From assembly GCA_029261555.1 (NCBI GenBank), contig JAJDBB010000053.1, positions 1 to 49,815 on the forward strand: a stretch of DNA of 49,815 nt, given 5' to 3'. Positions 16,670 through 25,812 of this stretch are shown here, piece by piece. Made by a program: the position numbers and the translations under genes. The notes beneath the pieces were generated by a model. The model was not told the DNA's origin. It saw only the letters and a list, made by a program, of their open reading frames with translations, and did not search any database. How positions within the stretch are numbered: position 1 is the stretch's first letter; each line of letters starts with the position of its first letter. This DNA comes from Nitrospinaceae bacterium. Its GTDB lineage: Bacteria; Nitrospinota; Nitrospinia; Nitrospinales; JACRGP01.

Positions 16670-16975
16670 ATGATAAAAATGGACCATCACCTTAAAATAT
16701 TAATAGCGGCTTTGGGTTTTGCCCTTCTAGCTTACGGATTGAACCCCTGGACCAATCCTGCAAATGCGGCCACTGAGCGGGCCTCGGCCCAATCTGGAGA
16801 CAACCCAAAAAATAATTGTTCGGAAATATTGGCAAATTCAAAGAATAACCAAAAAACCCTGGCTACGTTAGAGCGTTTAGTGGGTTATTTGGAGTCATCA
16901 GTCACGGACGTAAAAATGACGGTCAATAGAATTGACCGCAACTTGAATAAGGCGAACAAACAATCTCCGATGTAA
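16670..16975 (+). CDS. Small exported or membrane-anchored coiled-coil protein
   Basis: A 101-residue protein. Residues 9-25 are hydrophobic (ILIAALGFALLAYGLNP) and end in NPANAATE, compatible with signal peptidase cleavage after ANA near residue 34. The rest is polar; the C-terminal 45 residues (LATLERLVGYLESSVTDVKMTVNRIDRNLNKA) show heptad-like hydrophobics, so a short coiled coil is likely. AGAGAGGAT precedes the ATG. There is a single cysteine (CSEIL). Family not recognised. Confidence 0.65.
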   Translation: MIKMDHHLKILIAALGFALLAYGLNPWTNPANAATERASAQSGDNPKNNCSEILANSKNNQKTLATLERLVGYLESSVTDVKMTVNRIDRNLNKANKQSPM

Positions 16976-17037
16976 AAAAACAATTTAATCATGTTTCATC
17001 TTTTTTTCCGTTGGAAACAAAAAACAATGAGGTCGGC

Positions 17038-17208
17038 ATGGAAAACCAAGCTTTTTTTACCCTGCTCATTTCAATGACAGCCAATTTTTTGGTTTTAGGA
17101 ATCTCACTGAACCGGCCCGATTCGTTTTTCCCGGTGAGTCTTTCAGCTATTTCTATTTCTTTGCAGGGATATGCATTGCGACTGATCGCCGTTAACGCAA
17201 TTAGCTAA
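17038..17208 (+). CDS. Small two-helix membrane peptide
   Basis: 56 residues from ATG 17038, which has GAGGT four bases before it; a TTG nine codons upstream lacks a site. Two hydrophobic segments (FFTLLISMTANFLVLGISL and FFPVSLSAISISLQGYAL) are separated by NRPDS, a hairpin topology. It follows the exported coiled-coil gene by 62 bases and may share its transcript. Function unknown. Confidence 0.5.
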   Translation: MENQAFFTLLISMTANFLVLGISLNRPDSFFPVSLSAISISLQGYALRLIAVNAIS

Positions 17209-17315
17209 ATAATTTTTGCAACATATTACCTAATCCGGGGCCAATCACCACTTCCTTTTTGAAAACGATCAACTGTCAGGTTAATACCATCACTGATCAG
17301 AACTGGTTTTCACAT

Positions 17316-18731
17316 CTACCGATTAAAAGGGCCGCAAACCAGCGCCCGCTGGACTCCGGGAGTTAGCGAATGAAGTCCGTCCATGAGTTTTTCACGGGCG
17401 ATCAGGACGTCGACGATCTGCCCGGAATAACGAACGGCTGTCTCCCGCATCATGCCCATCATTGGCCATCCCCATAAAGCCGAAACAATGACGCCGTCCC
17501 GCACAAAATGCGGCTCCGTCAGAAAGCTGCAACTGACAACGGCTTCCACGGGGCTTCGGTTTGTGGCGCTACCCCCAACCAGGTCGATAACCACGGACTT
17601 GTCGGGAACAAGTTCTTTCAAGTGTTGGTTGCTGACTAAAAAGTTTACGCCCCGTAACTCCGGGGCTTGTTCCGCGCCGTTAACTACCAGATCCACGTCC
17701 TTCAGCCAAAAATCAATGCATCCCTTGGCAGTATGTGTGCGACCCAGCACATGGACGACTTTGATCCCCTGGCTATACAATTCATGCAACGCCCCTTGCG
17801 CCACATTGCCATAACCCAGAACAATCGCCTTTGCATCCGCAATGTCCAGGGCGGGTTTGTTTTCTTTCAACAATTCCACGCCGTACCTAGCGCCCGCCCT
17901 GCCCGTCTCATGCAGACATTGAATACGGCGTAACCCAAATTCCAGGGGCGGGTGGCTCGCGTGATAATCCGCAATGGCCAGCTCGCCATACTGGCGTTCA
18001 AATTCATAAAGATCAAAAATGTGAGCGCCATTATCTTTCAGTTTAGCCAGAACGCCTTGTCGGTCTTCAAAGTCCTGGCTGTCATAAAAATATAATGCCG
18101 TCGGTCCAACCGCGTTTAGCTCTTCAAAGGAAAGCTTTGGTTGAACGATCTGCAACGAGCGGGGATTGCGATTGCCGCAGCGCCGGATGGCGCTGCGCAG
18201 TCGGTCGCTCCATCCAACGACCCTGACTTGCAATCCGCCCATGATATTTTTTTCGAGAAATGGCTTTAAAGCCTCGGCCATGGCCCGGCGGCCAAGAATT
18301 TCCCGATCAGAATTGATCTTTGGCGATTCGCATATTTCTTCCATTGCAATTACATTGATGCGCCGGTCCTGAAGCAGTTTTGCCCGATCTGGATAAGAAT
18401 GAAAATGCGCCATGCAGAATAAGGCGCATCCTTCGCGCATCTCTTCAATGGAAGCGAGCGCGGGCCCCTTAAACTTAATGATTAACTCCTTATCCCGATA
18501 AATATTCTCCGGCGTTTGCATGACGGCGTTGTTTTGCTCGTACTCGCTATCGCTGAATCCAACCCCCTCTCCCGCACCGTACTCGACGTAAACCTTGAGA
18601 CCCGCTTGAGCGAGTTTGCCGACGTCCGTCGGCGTCAACGCCACGCGTTTTTCCAACGCTCCGGGATTTTCCGGAGACTCTATTTCTTTGGCCAGCGCTA
18701 TGGAAGAAAATTTTCGTGGGGATAAGGTCAT
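17316..18731 (-). CDS. AlaDH/PNT-family NAD(P)-dependent oxidoreductase
   Basis: A 471-residue protein of the alanine dehydrogenase / transhydrogenase alpha / saccharopine dehydrogenase superfamily. The N-terminal domain has EKRVALTP (about 27-34), the KFKGP strand end that normally carries the substrate lysine, and CMAHFHSYPD with the conserved histidine. A Rossmann motif AIVLGYGNVAQGA follows near residue 310. It is longer than a true alanine dehydrogenase (about 370), with an added stretch of about 100 residues between the domains containing ALYFYDSQDFEDRQG. Substrate is uncertain: an amino or opine-type acid is plausible. It stands alone on the minus strand. Confidence 0.8.
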   Translation of the reverse strand: MTLSPRKFSSIALAKEIESPENPGALEKRVALTPTDVGKLAQAGLKVYVEYGAGEGVGFSDSEYEQNNAVMQTPENIYRDKELIIKFKGPALASIEEMREGCALFCMAHFHSYPDRAKLLQDRRINVIAMEEICESPKINSDREILGRRAMAEALKPFLEKNIMGGLQVRVVGWSDRLRSAIRRCGNRNPRSLQIVQPKLSFEELNAVGPTALYFYDSQDFEDRQGVLAKLKDNGAHIFDLYEFERQYGELAIADYHASHPPLEFGLRRIQCLHETGRAGARYGVELLKENKPALDIADAKAIVLGYGNVAQGALHELYSQGIKVVHVLGRTHTAKGCIDFWLKDVDLVVNGAEQAPELRGVNFLVSNQHLKELVPDKSVVIDLVGGSATNRSPVEAVVSCSFLTEPHFVRDGVIVSALWGWPMMGMMRETAVRYSGQIVDVLIAREKLMDGLHSLTPGVQRALVCGPFNR

Positions 18732-18821
18732 ATAAATTGCTCTAATGCAAAAAGGACGATAACGGATTTAACAAAACAGAAGATTTGCAATGATATCCAG
18801 GATGAGCAAAAGTAGAATTGC

Positions 18822-19925
18822 CTACTTTTTTTCATAAGGTTTAAAGTCGGTGTAACCTTCTTTTTCAAATGAAAACCATATTTCCATTCCGGCGTCAGGA
18901 GCCAGGGGCCAACCGTTGCGGAATCGATCCACAAGATCCGGATTACTGATGAAGGGTCGGCCAAACGCTATCAGATCGGTATTTTTCTCTTTAATCGCCG
19001 CCTCCGCCGTCTCTTGCGTGTATCCACAATTCCCCATTATCGGCCCTGAAAAAAGCTTGCGGAATTCGCTCAACTCCATAGGCTCGCCAAGTTCATGAAA
19101 ACCGAATGCCACCCCGTCCATAACGTGCAGGTAGGCCAGGCCGACCTTCTCAAGTTGGCTTGCGACATAGGAAAAGGTTTCCCGGTAATCTTCTGAACCC
19201 ATATCGTTATAGTTCCCATTGGGACTCAACCGGACGGCGATTCTATCTGCCGGCCAAATTTCAGCGACAGCGCCGACTATTTCCTGAAGGAAGCGAAAAC
19301 GGTTTTCCAGACTTCCGCCATAAAGGTCGGTTCGCTTATTAGTTTTAGATTGTAGAAACTGGTCAATGAGGTAGCCATTGGCGGCATGGATCTCCACCCC
19401 GTCGAACCCCGCCTCTTTGGCCCTTCTTGCCGCTTGTTTATAGTCCTCTATAATTCCTGGAACTTCATTAATTTCAAGTTCCCGAGGAGTCTCGTTATCT
19501 TTCTTTCCTTGTGGAGTATGAATGTATTCCCCATTTAGTTTCACTGCCGAAGGAGCTACGGGCGGTTCGCCGTCATGAAACGCGCTGTGTGAAGCCCGAC
19601 CACAATGCCACAATTGAAGGAAAATTTTTGATCCCTTGCCATGCACCGCCCCGGTAACTTTTTTCCAGGCCTCGCCCTGCTCGTCCGAATAAACTCCAGG
19701 TGAATTGATCCAACCTATACCCTGTTTAGATACAACCGTCGCCTCGGTAATGAGCAAACCCGCCGAAGACCTTTGTGAATAATACTCGGCCATTAAATCG
19801 TTCGGCATTCGCTCCACGCCCGCTCTGGCCCGTGTCATGGGAGCTAGTACGACCCGGTTTTCCAGTTTCAGATCGCCCAACTGGAATGAGCCGAGCAATT
19901 CAGGTGACTCAAATTTAGCTGCCAT
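18822..19925 (-). CDS. Old Yellow Enzyme family FMN ene-reductase
   Basis: An NAD(P)H-dependent FMN oxidoreductase that reduces activated alkenes or nitro compounds. It has 367 residues from ATG 19925, chosen for the AAAGGA site; the longer frame adds 15 residues. Family residues are present: RVVLAPMTRARA near the N-terminus, HAANGYLIDQFL with His180 and Asn183 that bind the substrate, and RTDLYGGSLENR. It is most like the NemA/YqjM-type branch. Physiological substrate unknown; a detoxification role is the common guess. Confidence 0.92.
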   Translation of the reverse strand: MAAKFESPELLGSFQLGDLKLENRVVLAPMTRARAGVERMPNDLMAEYYSQRSSAGLLITEATVVSKQGIGWINSPGVYSDEQGEAWKKVTGAVHGKGSKIFLQLWHCGRASHSAFHDGEPPVAPSAVKLNGEYIHTPQGKKDNETPRELEINEVPGIIEDYKQAARRAKEAGFDGVEIHAANGYLIDQFLQSKTNKRTDLYGGSLENRFRFLQEIVGAVAEIWPADRIAVRLSPNGNYNDMGSEDYRETFSYVASQLEKVGLAYLHVMDGVAFGFHELGEPMELSEFRKLFSGPIMGNCGYTQETAEAAIKEKNTDLIAFGRPFISNPDLVDRFRNGWPLAPDAGMEIWFSFEKEGYTDFKPYEKK

Positions 19926-20122
19926 TGGCAGGGTCCTTTCAAAAGGAAATTTACGTTGAAGTCGATTCAATCCCGGTTTTTATATTAATCTTGAAACGCC
20001 TGCATTTCAGGAGCTTCAATAAACGGCCTAAAAGCGAGCGATCAACTTTTATATTAGATATGTTCAACCCGTCAAAAAGATAGGCGCCGTGCCGGGGAAG
20101 CCCGCCTCCCGGTTTTCACAAA

Positions 20123-20153
20123 AAAAAGGCCGCCGGAGATCGGCGGCCTTTTT
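20123..20153. terminator. Bidirectional rho-independent terminator after tatA
   Basis: GGCCGCCG (20128-20135) pairs with CGGCGGCC (20141-20148) around a GAGAT loop, flanked by A7 on one side and T5 on the other. It ends the minus-strand tatA transcript. Confidence 0.9.
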
Positions 20154-20181
20154 GTTTCTCGACGACTAAATCTACGAGACG

Positions 20182-20619
20182 TCAGACTTTTTTCTTTTTC
20201 TTTGCTTCCTGTTGTTTCATGTCCTCGGCGTAATCGTAACTGCCTTTTCTCGGCAAGTTGGCCGTAAACTTGTCGGCGGTATCCTTCATCGCCTTGTCCT
20301 TGGCCTCGCCTTCAGCCTGGGCTTTTTCCCGCGCCAGTTTTTCCTTCTCCTCGTCGCTCAAAGCCTTTTCTTCTTCCTGGGCCTTATCGAGTTCCGATTG
20401 GGCTGATTGATCTGATTGGGCGCCCTCCTGCCCTTCCGCAATTTCACCTTCAGGGTTTTCAGCCGCTTTTTCCAACTCTTCGGCTTCCTTCATGGAGGAT
20501 TTAAAATTCTTGATGCTGCGGCCAAAAGCGGAACCAATCTCCGGCAGTTTTCCGGCCCCAAATATAATCATAATGATGACCAGAATGATCATCAACTCGG
20601 GAAAACCAATTCCCATCAT
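20182..20619 (-). CDS. tatA: Sec-independent protein translocase TatA/E-like
   Basis: This is the pore-forming component of twin-arginine export. Residues 1-25 form the short membrane helix GFPELMIILVIIMIIF, followed by the hallmark FGAGKLPEIG hinge and an amphipathic helix (SAFGRSIKNFKSSMKEA). GGAGGG lies about nine bases before the ATG. At 145 residues it is longer than usual (60-90). The extra C-terminal part is a highly charged Glu/Lys/Ala/Gln-rich tail ending in a lysine run (AKKKKKV). No tatB or tatC is adjacent. Confidence 0.92.
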   Translation of the reverse strand: MMGIGFPELMIILVIIMIIFGAGKLPEIGSAFGRSIKNFKSSMKEAEELEKAAENPEGEIAEGQEGAQSDQSAQSELDKAQEEEKALSDEEKEKLAREKAQAEGEAKDKAMKDTADKFTANLPRKGSYDYAEDMKQQEAKKKKKV

Positions 20620-20765
20620 AGCTCTAAACCCTCCAGTTAAAACGTATTAAAAAGTTCCAGCGCCTCGAGCGAGGCCGGAACCCCAAGATATTCTATTTCG
20701 TTGTTTATTGATTTTGGCCAGTGTAACTGGTTTGACCTATGAAATTCAACCGAAAAGGCGGCGGA

Positions 20766-21413
20766 TCAACCGTTCCGCAACGCCTCTATTGTCGCGGCGT
20801 AATCGTCGCTGCCAAAAATAGCCGACCCGGCGACAATAACGTCGGCCCCGGCTTTCTTGACCTCGCCGACGTTATCGACCTTGATTCCTCCGTCGACCTG
20901 CAGGCCGACGTCCTTTTCGCATTGCTCCAACGTATCTCCCAACAGTTTGATTTTATCCAACACGGCGGGAATGAATTTTTGCCCGCCAAATCCGGGATTG
21001 ACGGACATCAACAACACCAGGTCGATATCGTTGAGAATTTCATCCAGCGTGAACAGGGAGGTTCCGGGATTGAGCACGACGCCCGCGCCCATTTTCAAAT
21101 CCTTGATGATTTGAATGGTGCGATGCAAATGCGGGCACGCCTCCATATGCACCGTGATAATATCCGCGCCCGCGTCGGCAAACTCCGGAATGTACCGGTC
21201 GGCATTCTCAATCATCAAATGCACGTCGAGAGTCAGTTCGGTAACTTTGCGGATAGACTCGACGACGGGAGGGCCGATGGTGATGTTGGGGACAAAATGC
21301 CCGTCCATGACGTCGACATGAATCCAGTCCGCGCCCGCCTCCTCAACGGCTTTGACTTCCTCGCCCAGCTTACTAAAATCGGCGGCCAATATAGACGGCG
21401 CTATCTTTACCAT
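20766..21413 (-). CDS. rpe: Ribulose-phosphate 3-epimerase
   Basis: Interconverts ribulose 5-phosphate and xylulose 5-phosphate in the pentose phosphate and Calvin cycles. 215 residues, full length TIM barrel. It begins MVKIAPSILAADFSKL, then IHVDVMDGHFVPNITIGP with metal and catalytic residues His32, Asp34 and Asp37, VNPGFGGQ, and the second catalytic aspartate in QVDGGIK. AAAGGA precedes the ATG. It lies upstream of tatA on the same strand, about 145 bases apart. Confidence 0.97.
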   Translation of the reverse strand: MVKIAPSILAADFSKLGEEVKAVEEAGADWIHVDVMDGHFVPNITIGPPVVESIRKVTELTLDVHLMIENADRYIPEFADAGADIITVHMEACPHLHRTIQIIKDLKMGAGVVLNPGTSLFTLDEILNDIDLVLLMSVNPGFGGQKFIPAVLDKIKLLGDTLEQCEKDVGLQVDGGIKVDNVGEVKKAGADVIVAGSAIFGSDDYAATIEALRNG

Positions 21414-21544
21414 AAAGGCGTCCTTTTTCTCACAATGCGCAACGGCATTCGGTAATAATTATCTTGGCTTTACGGCCTTAAAAAATCAAACGAGGATAGC
21501 ATACCCACCCATGCATGTCCTGAAAAATATAAACGCCGCCAAGG

Positions 21545-22606
21545 GTGAAACTGCTAAAATCGAATGGAAAGTCATCGTATCAAAATCAACTCTATGAGCC
21601 AGTTTTGAAGCCCAAATTAAGAAACATAATTCTACGACTCCTGCTCTTGGCCCTATCGCTGGCTTGCGGGGCCTGTCAGTCCCAGGAATCGGATCCCAAT
21701 ATTACCCGCCGCGCCCAATTGCAAATGGGAACCTTGGTGGAAATTTCCGTCCACCACTCAGACAAAGCGTTGGCTCAGTCCGCCATCGGCAGGGCCTTTG
21801 ACGAAATTTCCCGGATTGAAGACTTGATGAGCGGCCACAAACCCGACTCGGAAACTTCCCGTCTTAACCAGAACGCGGGCGGCGAATTCATCAAAGTCTC
21901 CCCGGATTTATTGAAAGTCCTCAACACGGGAATTCATTGGGAAACTCTCTCCAAAGGCGCATTGGACATAACGCTCGGACCAGTCGTTCGACTCTGGAAT
22001 TTCGACGCCGCAGCAAACGCCCCGCCTTCCGACGAAATACTAAAAGAAGCGCTGACCCGGACGGGCTTTCAAAATATCGAAATCAAAGACGGCAAGATAC
22101 GCCTGACCCAACCGGGCATGGCGCTGGAATTGGGATCGATCGCTAAAGGATACGCCGTCGATCAGGCGGTTAAGGTCTTACGCGAAAACGGAGTCCACAA
22201 CGGACTCGTCAACGCGGGCGGAGACCTCCGGGCGTTTGGAACCAAAGACGGCAAGCGTCCCTGGGTGGTGGGAATTCAGCACCCCAGAAAACCGCAGGAA
22301 ATTTTAGCCACGCTTCCCATCCGCAATGGCGCCATTGCCACATCTGGAGATTATCAACGTTACTTTGTGAAGGACGGCGTTCGCTACCACCATATACTCG
22401 ATCCAGCAACGGGACGGCCCGCGCGCGGAGTCATGTCATTTAGCGTAACCGCGCCCACCGCCATGCAGGCAGACGCCTTGGCCACGGCGGCGTTCGTAAT
22501 GGGAATTGAAAAGGGAGTTAAATTTTTGAAATCAATCCCGGACTCTGGAGCGCTGGCGGTGGACGACGCAGGCAAACAATTCCGGCACAATTTCTCCAGC
22601 CCCTAG
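21545..22606 (+). CDS. apbE: FAD:protein FMN transferase (ApbE), lipoprotein
   Basis: Attaches FMN covalently to threonine of periplasmic or membrane flavoproteins. 353 residues if started at GTG 21545; TTG 21605 (residue 21) is also possible and would place the signal peptide at the N-terminus ([21 protein letters not shown], lipobox-like). Domain motifs include [46 protein letters not shown] and [12 protein letters not shown]. No known flavinylation target (Na+-NQR or RNF) is in the window. The 3' end overlaps convergent copA by four bases. Confidence 0.93.
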   Translation: MKLLKSNGKSSYQNQLYEPVLKPKLRNIILRLLLLALSLACGACQSQESDPNITRRAQLQMGTLVEISVHHSDKALAQSAIGRAFDEISRIEDLMSGHKPDSETSRLNQNAGGEFIKVSPDLLKVLNTGIHWETLSKGALDITLGPVVRLWNFDAAANAPPSDEILKEALTRTGFQNIEIKDGKIRLTQPGMALELGSIAKGYAVDQAVKVLRENGVHNGLVNAGGDLRAFGTKDGKRPWVVGIQHPRKPQEILATLPIRNGAIATSGDYQRYFVKDGVRYHHILDPATGRPARGVMSFSVTAPTAMQADALATAAFVMGIEKGVKFLKSIPDSGALAVDDAGKQFRHNFSSP

Positions 22607-25065
22607 GGAGCGCGACGAGAGGGTTTGAACCTCTTGAGCAAAAGGGAATTGCCGACCACGGAAACGGAACTTAAAGACATGGCGGCGGCGGCAAACAAGG
22701 GCTTGAGCAAAATCCCAAAAGCGGGATATAAAATCCCGGCGGCAATGGGAATCCCCAGTGTGTTGTAAAAAAACGCCCAGAACAGGTTCTGGCGTATCTT
22801 GCGCAAGGTTTGCCTGCTCAGTTCAATTGCGTCCGCAACCGAGTGCAAATCGTGTGTCATTAGAGTAATGTCGGAAGCTTCCATAGCGACGTCGGTTCCC
22901 GATCCAACGGCGATCCCGATCTGCGCTTGGGCCAAGGCAGGAGCGTCGTTGACGCCGTCGCCAACCATCGCCACAAACCGTCCCTGTTCCATCAACTTTT
23001 TGACCTCTCCGGCTTTATCGCCTGGCGCTACTTCGGCGAAAACTTTTTCGATCCCCATTTCATCCGCGATGGCGCGCGCGGTTTCTAAACGGTCCCCAGT
23101 CATCATGACCACTTCCATGCCGGCTTCCCGCAAGCGTTGGACGGCCGACGCGGATTCCGGACGCACGGCGTCTGCGGCGGCCAAGGCTCCTGCCGGTTTT
23201 CCATCCACCCACAGGCACATGGGCGTTTTTCCCTTGCGCGACCACTCTTCCATCCTGTCCCGCAAAATCGAAGCCCCGCCGGTTGAGTCCGGCTTCATAT
23301 TCAAATTCCCCAACGCCAGGTCCATTCCCTCTACGCAACCCTTCACGCCGAATCCCGGTTGATTTTGAAAATCTTCGACCGGAGCCAATTTCAAACCCCT
23401 CTCCTCCGCCTCCTGGACGACGGCTTGGGCCAAGGGGTGCTCCGATCCTTTTTCCAGAGAAGCGGACAACCGCAAAACCGCGTCGACGGACAACGCCGTT
23501 TCCGGAGAGTAAAAAACGTCCGTCACTTTAGGCTTGCCCTGGGTCAACGTACCGGTTTTGTCGAAGACCACGGTATCTATATTTTGCGCCTGCTCCAGGA
23601 CAGCGCCGCCCTTGATGAGGATTCCCAACTGCGCTCCCCTGCCCGTCCCAACCATGATCGCCGTGGGAGTGGCTAATCCTAAGGCGCATGGACAGGCGAT
23701 AATTAAAACGGAAATGAAAGCCATCAACGCAAACAAAAACGGGTTTTCTATACCGGCCAGTTCCGCTCCCCAGCCCTGCCAGATCAAAAATGTCAGAACC
23801 GCAACGCCCATGACGATGGGAACGAAGATCCCGGCCACCTTGTCTGCCAGCCTTTGTACCGGCGCCTTGGAACCCTGGGCCTCCTGAACCAGTTGAATGA
23901 TCTGGGACAACACGGACTCGCTCCCGAGACGTTCGGCGCGCATTTTAAAATATCCCGATTGGTTGATGCTGGCGCCGATCACTCCATCTCCCGGTTTCTT
24001 TTCGACGGGAAGGCTTTCGCCCGTCACCATAGACTCGTCGACAGCGCCGTTTCCTTCAATGAGGGTTCCATCGACGGGAATTTTTTCTCCCGAACGAACG
24101 ATTACTACGTCTCCCTTATGAACTTCGCCGACGGGAATTTCTATTTCATCTCCGTCGCGCTCAATCCGCGCGGTTTTGGGTTTTAAATTGACAAGGCTTT
24201 TTATAGCGTCCGAAACTTTTTGTTTGGCTCCCGCTTCCAACCAGCGTCCCATCAACACCAGGGCAATGATCATGACGGAGGCGTCGAAATAAACTTCCGC
24301 CGCCTGGCCGCCGACAGAGACGACTGACGGAAAAAAAACGACGACGGCGCTATAGAAATACGCAGCGGAAGTCCCAATCGCCACCAGGGTGTTCATGTCC
24401 GCATACCCGTGACGCAGCCCAGCCCAAGCCCCCTGGTAAAACTGCCATCCCGTCCAAAACTGTACGGGCGTGGCCAATGCAAATAATAAAATATGGGGGA
24501 ATTCCCAAAACATCCCGCCAGCCATGATCAAGGCTCCGGCGGTTGCGGAAACGATAAACTTCAATTTAAGGACTTGCGATTCTCGGAGTTGGGATTCCTG
24601 CAAATCGTCTTCGCCCGCCTCTTCGATCATTCGCAGGGTGTAGCCGATATCCCGCAAGGCGCGCTCGAATTCCTCCGGTCCCGTTTGGCCGGAAAAAAAT
24701 TCTATCGAAACTTTTTCGGCGCTAAAATTGACCGCGACATTTTTTACGCCCGCCAAAGTCTCAAGTTTTTTTTCCACGCGGGATACGCAGGAAGCGCAGG
24801 TCATTCCCTCCACGGAGTAGGTCTGCTTTTTGGCGGGAACCTCGAAACCCAGTCCTTCAATCACTCCTGGAATGGAGCCTGGGGGGAAAATTTCAGGATC
24901 ATACTCCACCGTCGCCTGCCCCGCGCCGAAGTTGACCTCCGCCAGGAAAACTCCGGCCAGAGATCCGAGTTTTTTTTCTATCCGCGACGCGCAACTAGCG
25001 CAGGACATTCCTCTGACGGGAAAAATTATTTTATCGGAGCGTTCTTGGGAAAGGATCTGTTCCAT
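22603..25065 (-). CDS. copA: Copper-translocating P1B-type ATPase
   Basis: Exports Cu+ (or related soft metals) from the cytoplasm with ATP. 820 residues. Two N-terminal heavy-metal domains carry CxxC at Cys22/25 and Cys90/93. The membrane Cu site is CPC (458-460), followed by ALGLATPTA; phosphorylation Asp502 is in [13 protein letters not shown] and [11 protein letters not shown] complete the ATP-binding and hinge motifs. CPC with two CASC domains fits Cu+ specificity. No chaperone, CueR-like or CsoR-like regulator is adjacent. Confidence 0.95.
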   Translation of the reverse strand: MEQILSQERSDKIIFPVRGMSCASCASRIEKKLGSLAGVFLAEVNFGAGQATVEYDPEIFPPGSIPGVIEGLGFEVPAKKQTYSVEGMTCASCVSRVEKKLETLAGVKNVAVNFSAEKVSIEFFSGQTGPEEFERALRDIGYTLRMIEEAGEDDLQESQLRESQVLKLKFIVSATAGALIMAGGMFWEFPHILLFALATPVQFWTGWQFYQGAWAGLRHGYADMNTLVAIGTSAAYFYSAVVVFFPSVVSVGGQAAEVYFDASVMIIALVLMGRWLEAGAKQKVSDAIKSLVNLKPKTARIERDGDEIEIPVGEVHKGDVVIVRSGEKIPVDGTLIEGNGAVDESMVTGESLPVEKKPGDGVIGASINQSGYFKMRAERLGSESVLSQIIQLVQEAQGSKAPVQRLADKVAGIFVPIVMGVAVLTFLIWQGWGAELAGIENPFLFALMAFISVLIIACPCALGLATPTAIMVGTGRGAQLGILIKGGAVLEQAQNIDTVVFDKTGTLTQGKPKVTDVFYSPETALSVDAVLRLSASLEKGSEHPLAQAVVQEAEERGLKLAPVEDFQNQPGFGVKGCVEGMDLALGNLNMKPDSTGGASILRDRMEEWSRKGKTPMCLWVDGKPAGALAAADAVRPESASAVQRLREAGMEVVMMTGDRLETARAIADEMGIEKVFAEVAPGDKAGEVKKLMEQGRFVAMVGDGVNDAPALAQAQIGIAVGSGTDVAMEASDITLMTHDLHSVADAIELSRQTLRKIRQNLFWAFFYNTLGIPIAAGILYPAFGILLKPLFAAAAMSLSSVSVVGNSLLLKRFKPSRRAP

Positions 25066-25121
25066 TAAGCATTACCAAGTACATAAAAGCATTCAGAACG
25101 GCTAAGCCCATTACATGTTAG

Positions 25122-25152
25122 ATTATATTTTATATCTTTGGGGTTTGCTCAA
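25122..25152 (-). promoter_or_regulatory. Possible copA promoter
   Basis: On the minus strand, TTGAGC (25152-25147), a 19-base spacer and TATAAT (25127-25122), about 57 bases before the copA ATG. The -10 is perfect, the spacing long; a 19-base spacer is seen with MerR-type regulators, but no palindrome was found. Confidence 0.35.
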
Positions 25153-25232
25153 AATTGAAGCGGAAAAGAAGGCATTGGGCCGCCAGGGGAGCTTACGAAA
25201 ATTAAAAATTTGCGGCGGCGAAATGGGGAAGG

Positions 25233-25634
25233 CTATTTGCGGAAAAATAAACTTTTGAGAGTAAAAAACCCGTAAAGAAAAAACAGAGCGGCGATCAAAC
25301 CGTTGGAAAACGACCTTTCGTTCACCGCCAGGGTGAAAATATACAAGCTCACTCCGCTGAGGCCGACGCCGATTAAAAAATATCCCAGGGTTTTAAATAA
25401 GGGCGACTGGGATTCCTTGTTCAAATTCGTGCGTTTTTGTTTTAACTGCCAACGCCAACGGAGCACATAATAGGTTTGGCGGAACCAGGCGAAGAGACCC
25501 TCGTCCTCAATCAGGCTGGAACTGCAATAGATGCAGGATTTGTCGGAATTGCGATTCGGGAATCCGCAATTGAGGCAAAGCTTGTAATCCTGATCTTGAT
25601 TGACCAGGATGGGTTCTTTTTTGGGTTTTTCCAT
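25233..25634 (-). CDS. Zinc-ribbon membrane protein of unknown function
   Basis: A 133-residue protein. The N-terminal zinc ribbon has two CxxC knuckles (CLNC about residues 20-23 and CIYC about 34-37), followed by an amphipathic linker (WFRQTYYVLRWRWQLKQ) and two hydrophobic helices (about 84-103 and 112-130). This is a common architecture for small bacterial membrane proteins with an N-terminal ribbon, without a known role. It lies between copA and a SUMF1 gene. Confidence 0.75.
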   Translation of the reverse strand: MEKPKKEPILVNQDQDYKLCLNCGFPNRNSDKSCIYCSSSLIEDEGLFAWFRQTYYVLRWRWQLKQKRTNLNKESQSPLFKTLGYFLIGVGLSGVSLYIFTLAVNERSFSNGLIAALFFLYGFFTLKSLFFRK

Positions 25635-25812
25635 GATCCCTTTCCGTTATATCATGGGAATAAACTCATCCCAACCGGATCTATGTGTGAGGAATTAATA
25701 ATTGTATAATGATTGCTTAAAGGCGTCAACGCGCAAAGAAAAATCCGGCGCTTTATAACGGGACGATTAGCTTGACCGCAAATTAATCCCAAAACTTCAA
25801 ACGGCCGTTCAA

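Noticed and set aside
20739-21455. Long plus-strand ORF of 238 codons opposite rpe
   Set aside because: It is the complement of a well-conserved rpe gene with RpeE-family motifs; its protein has no recognisable feature.
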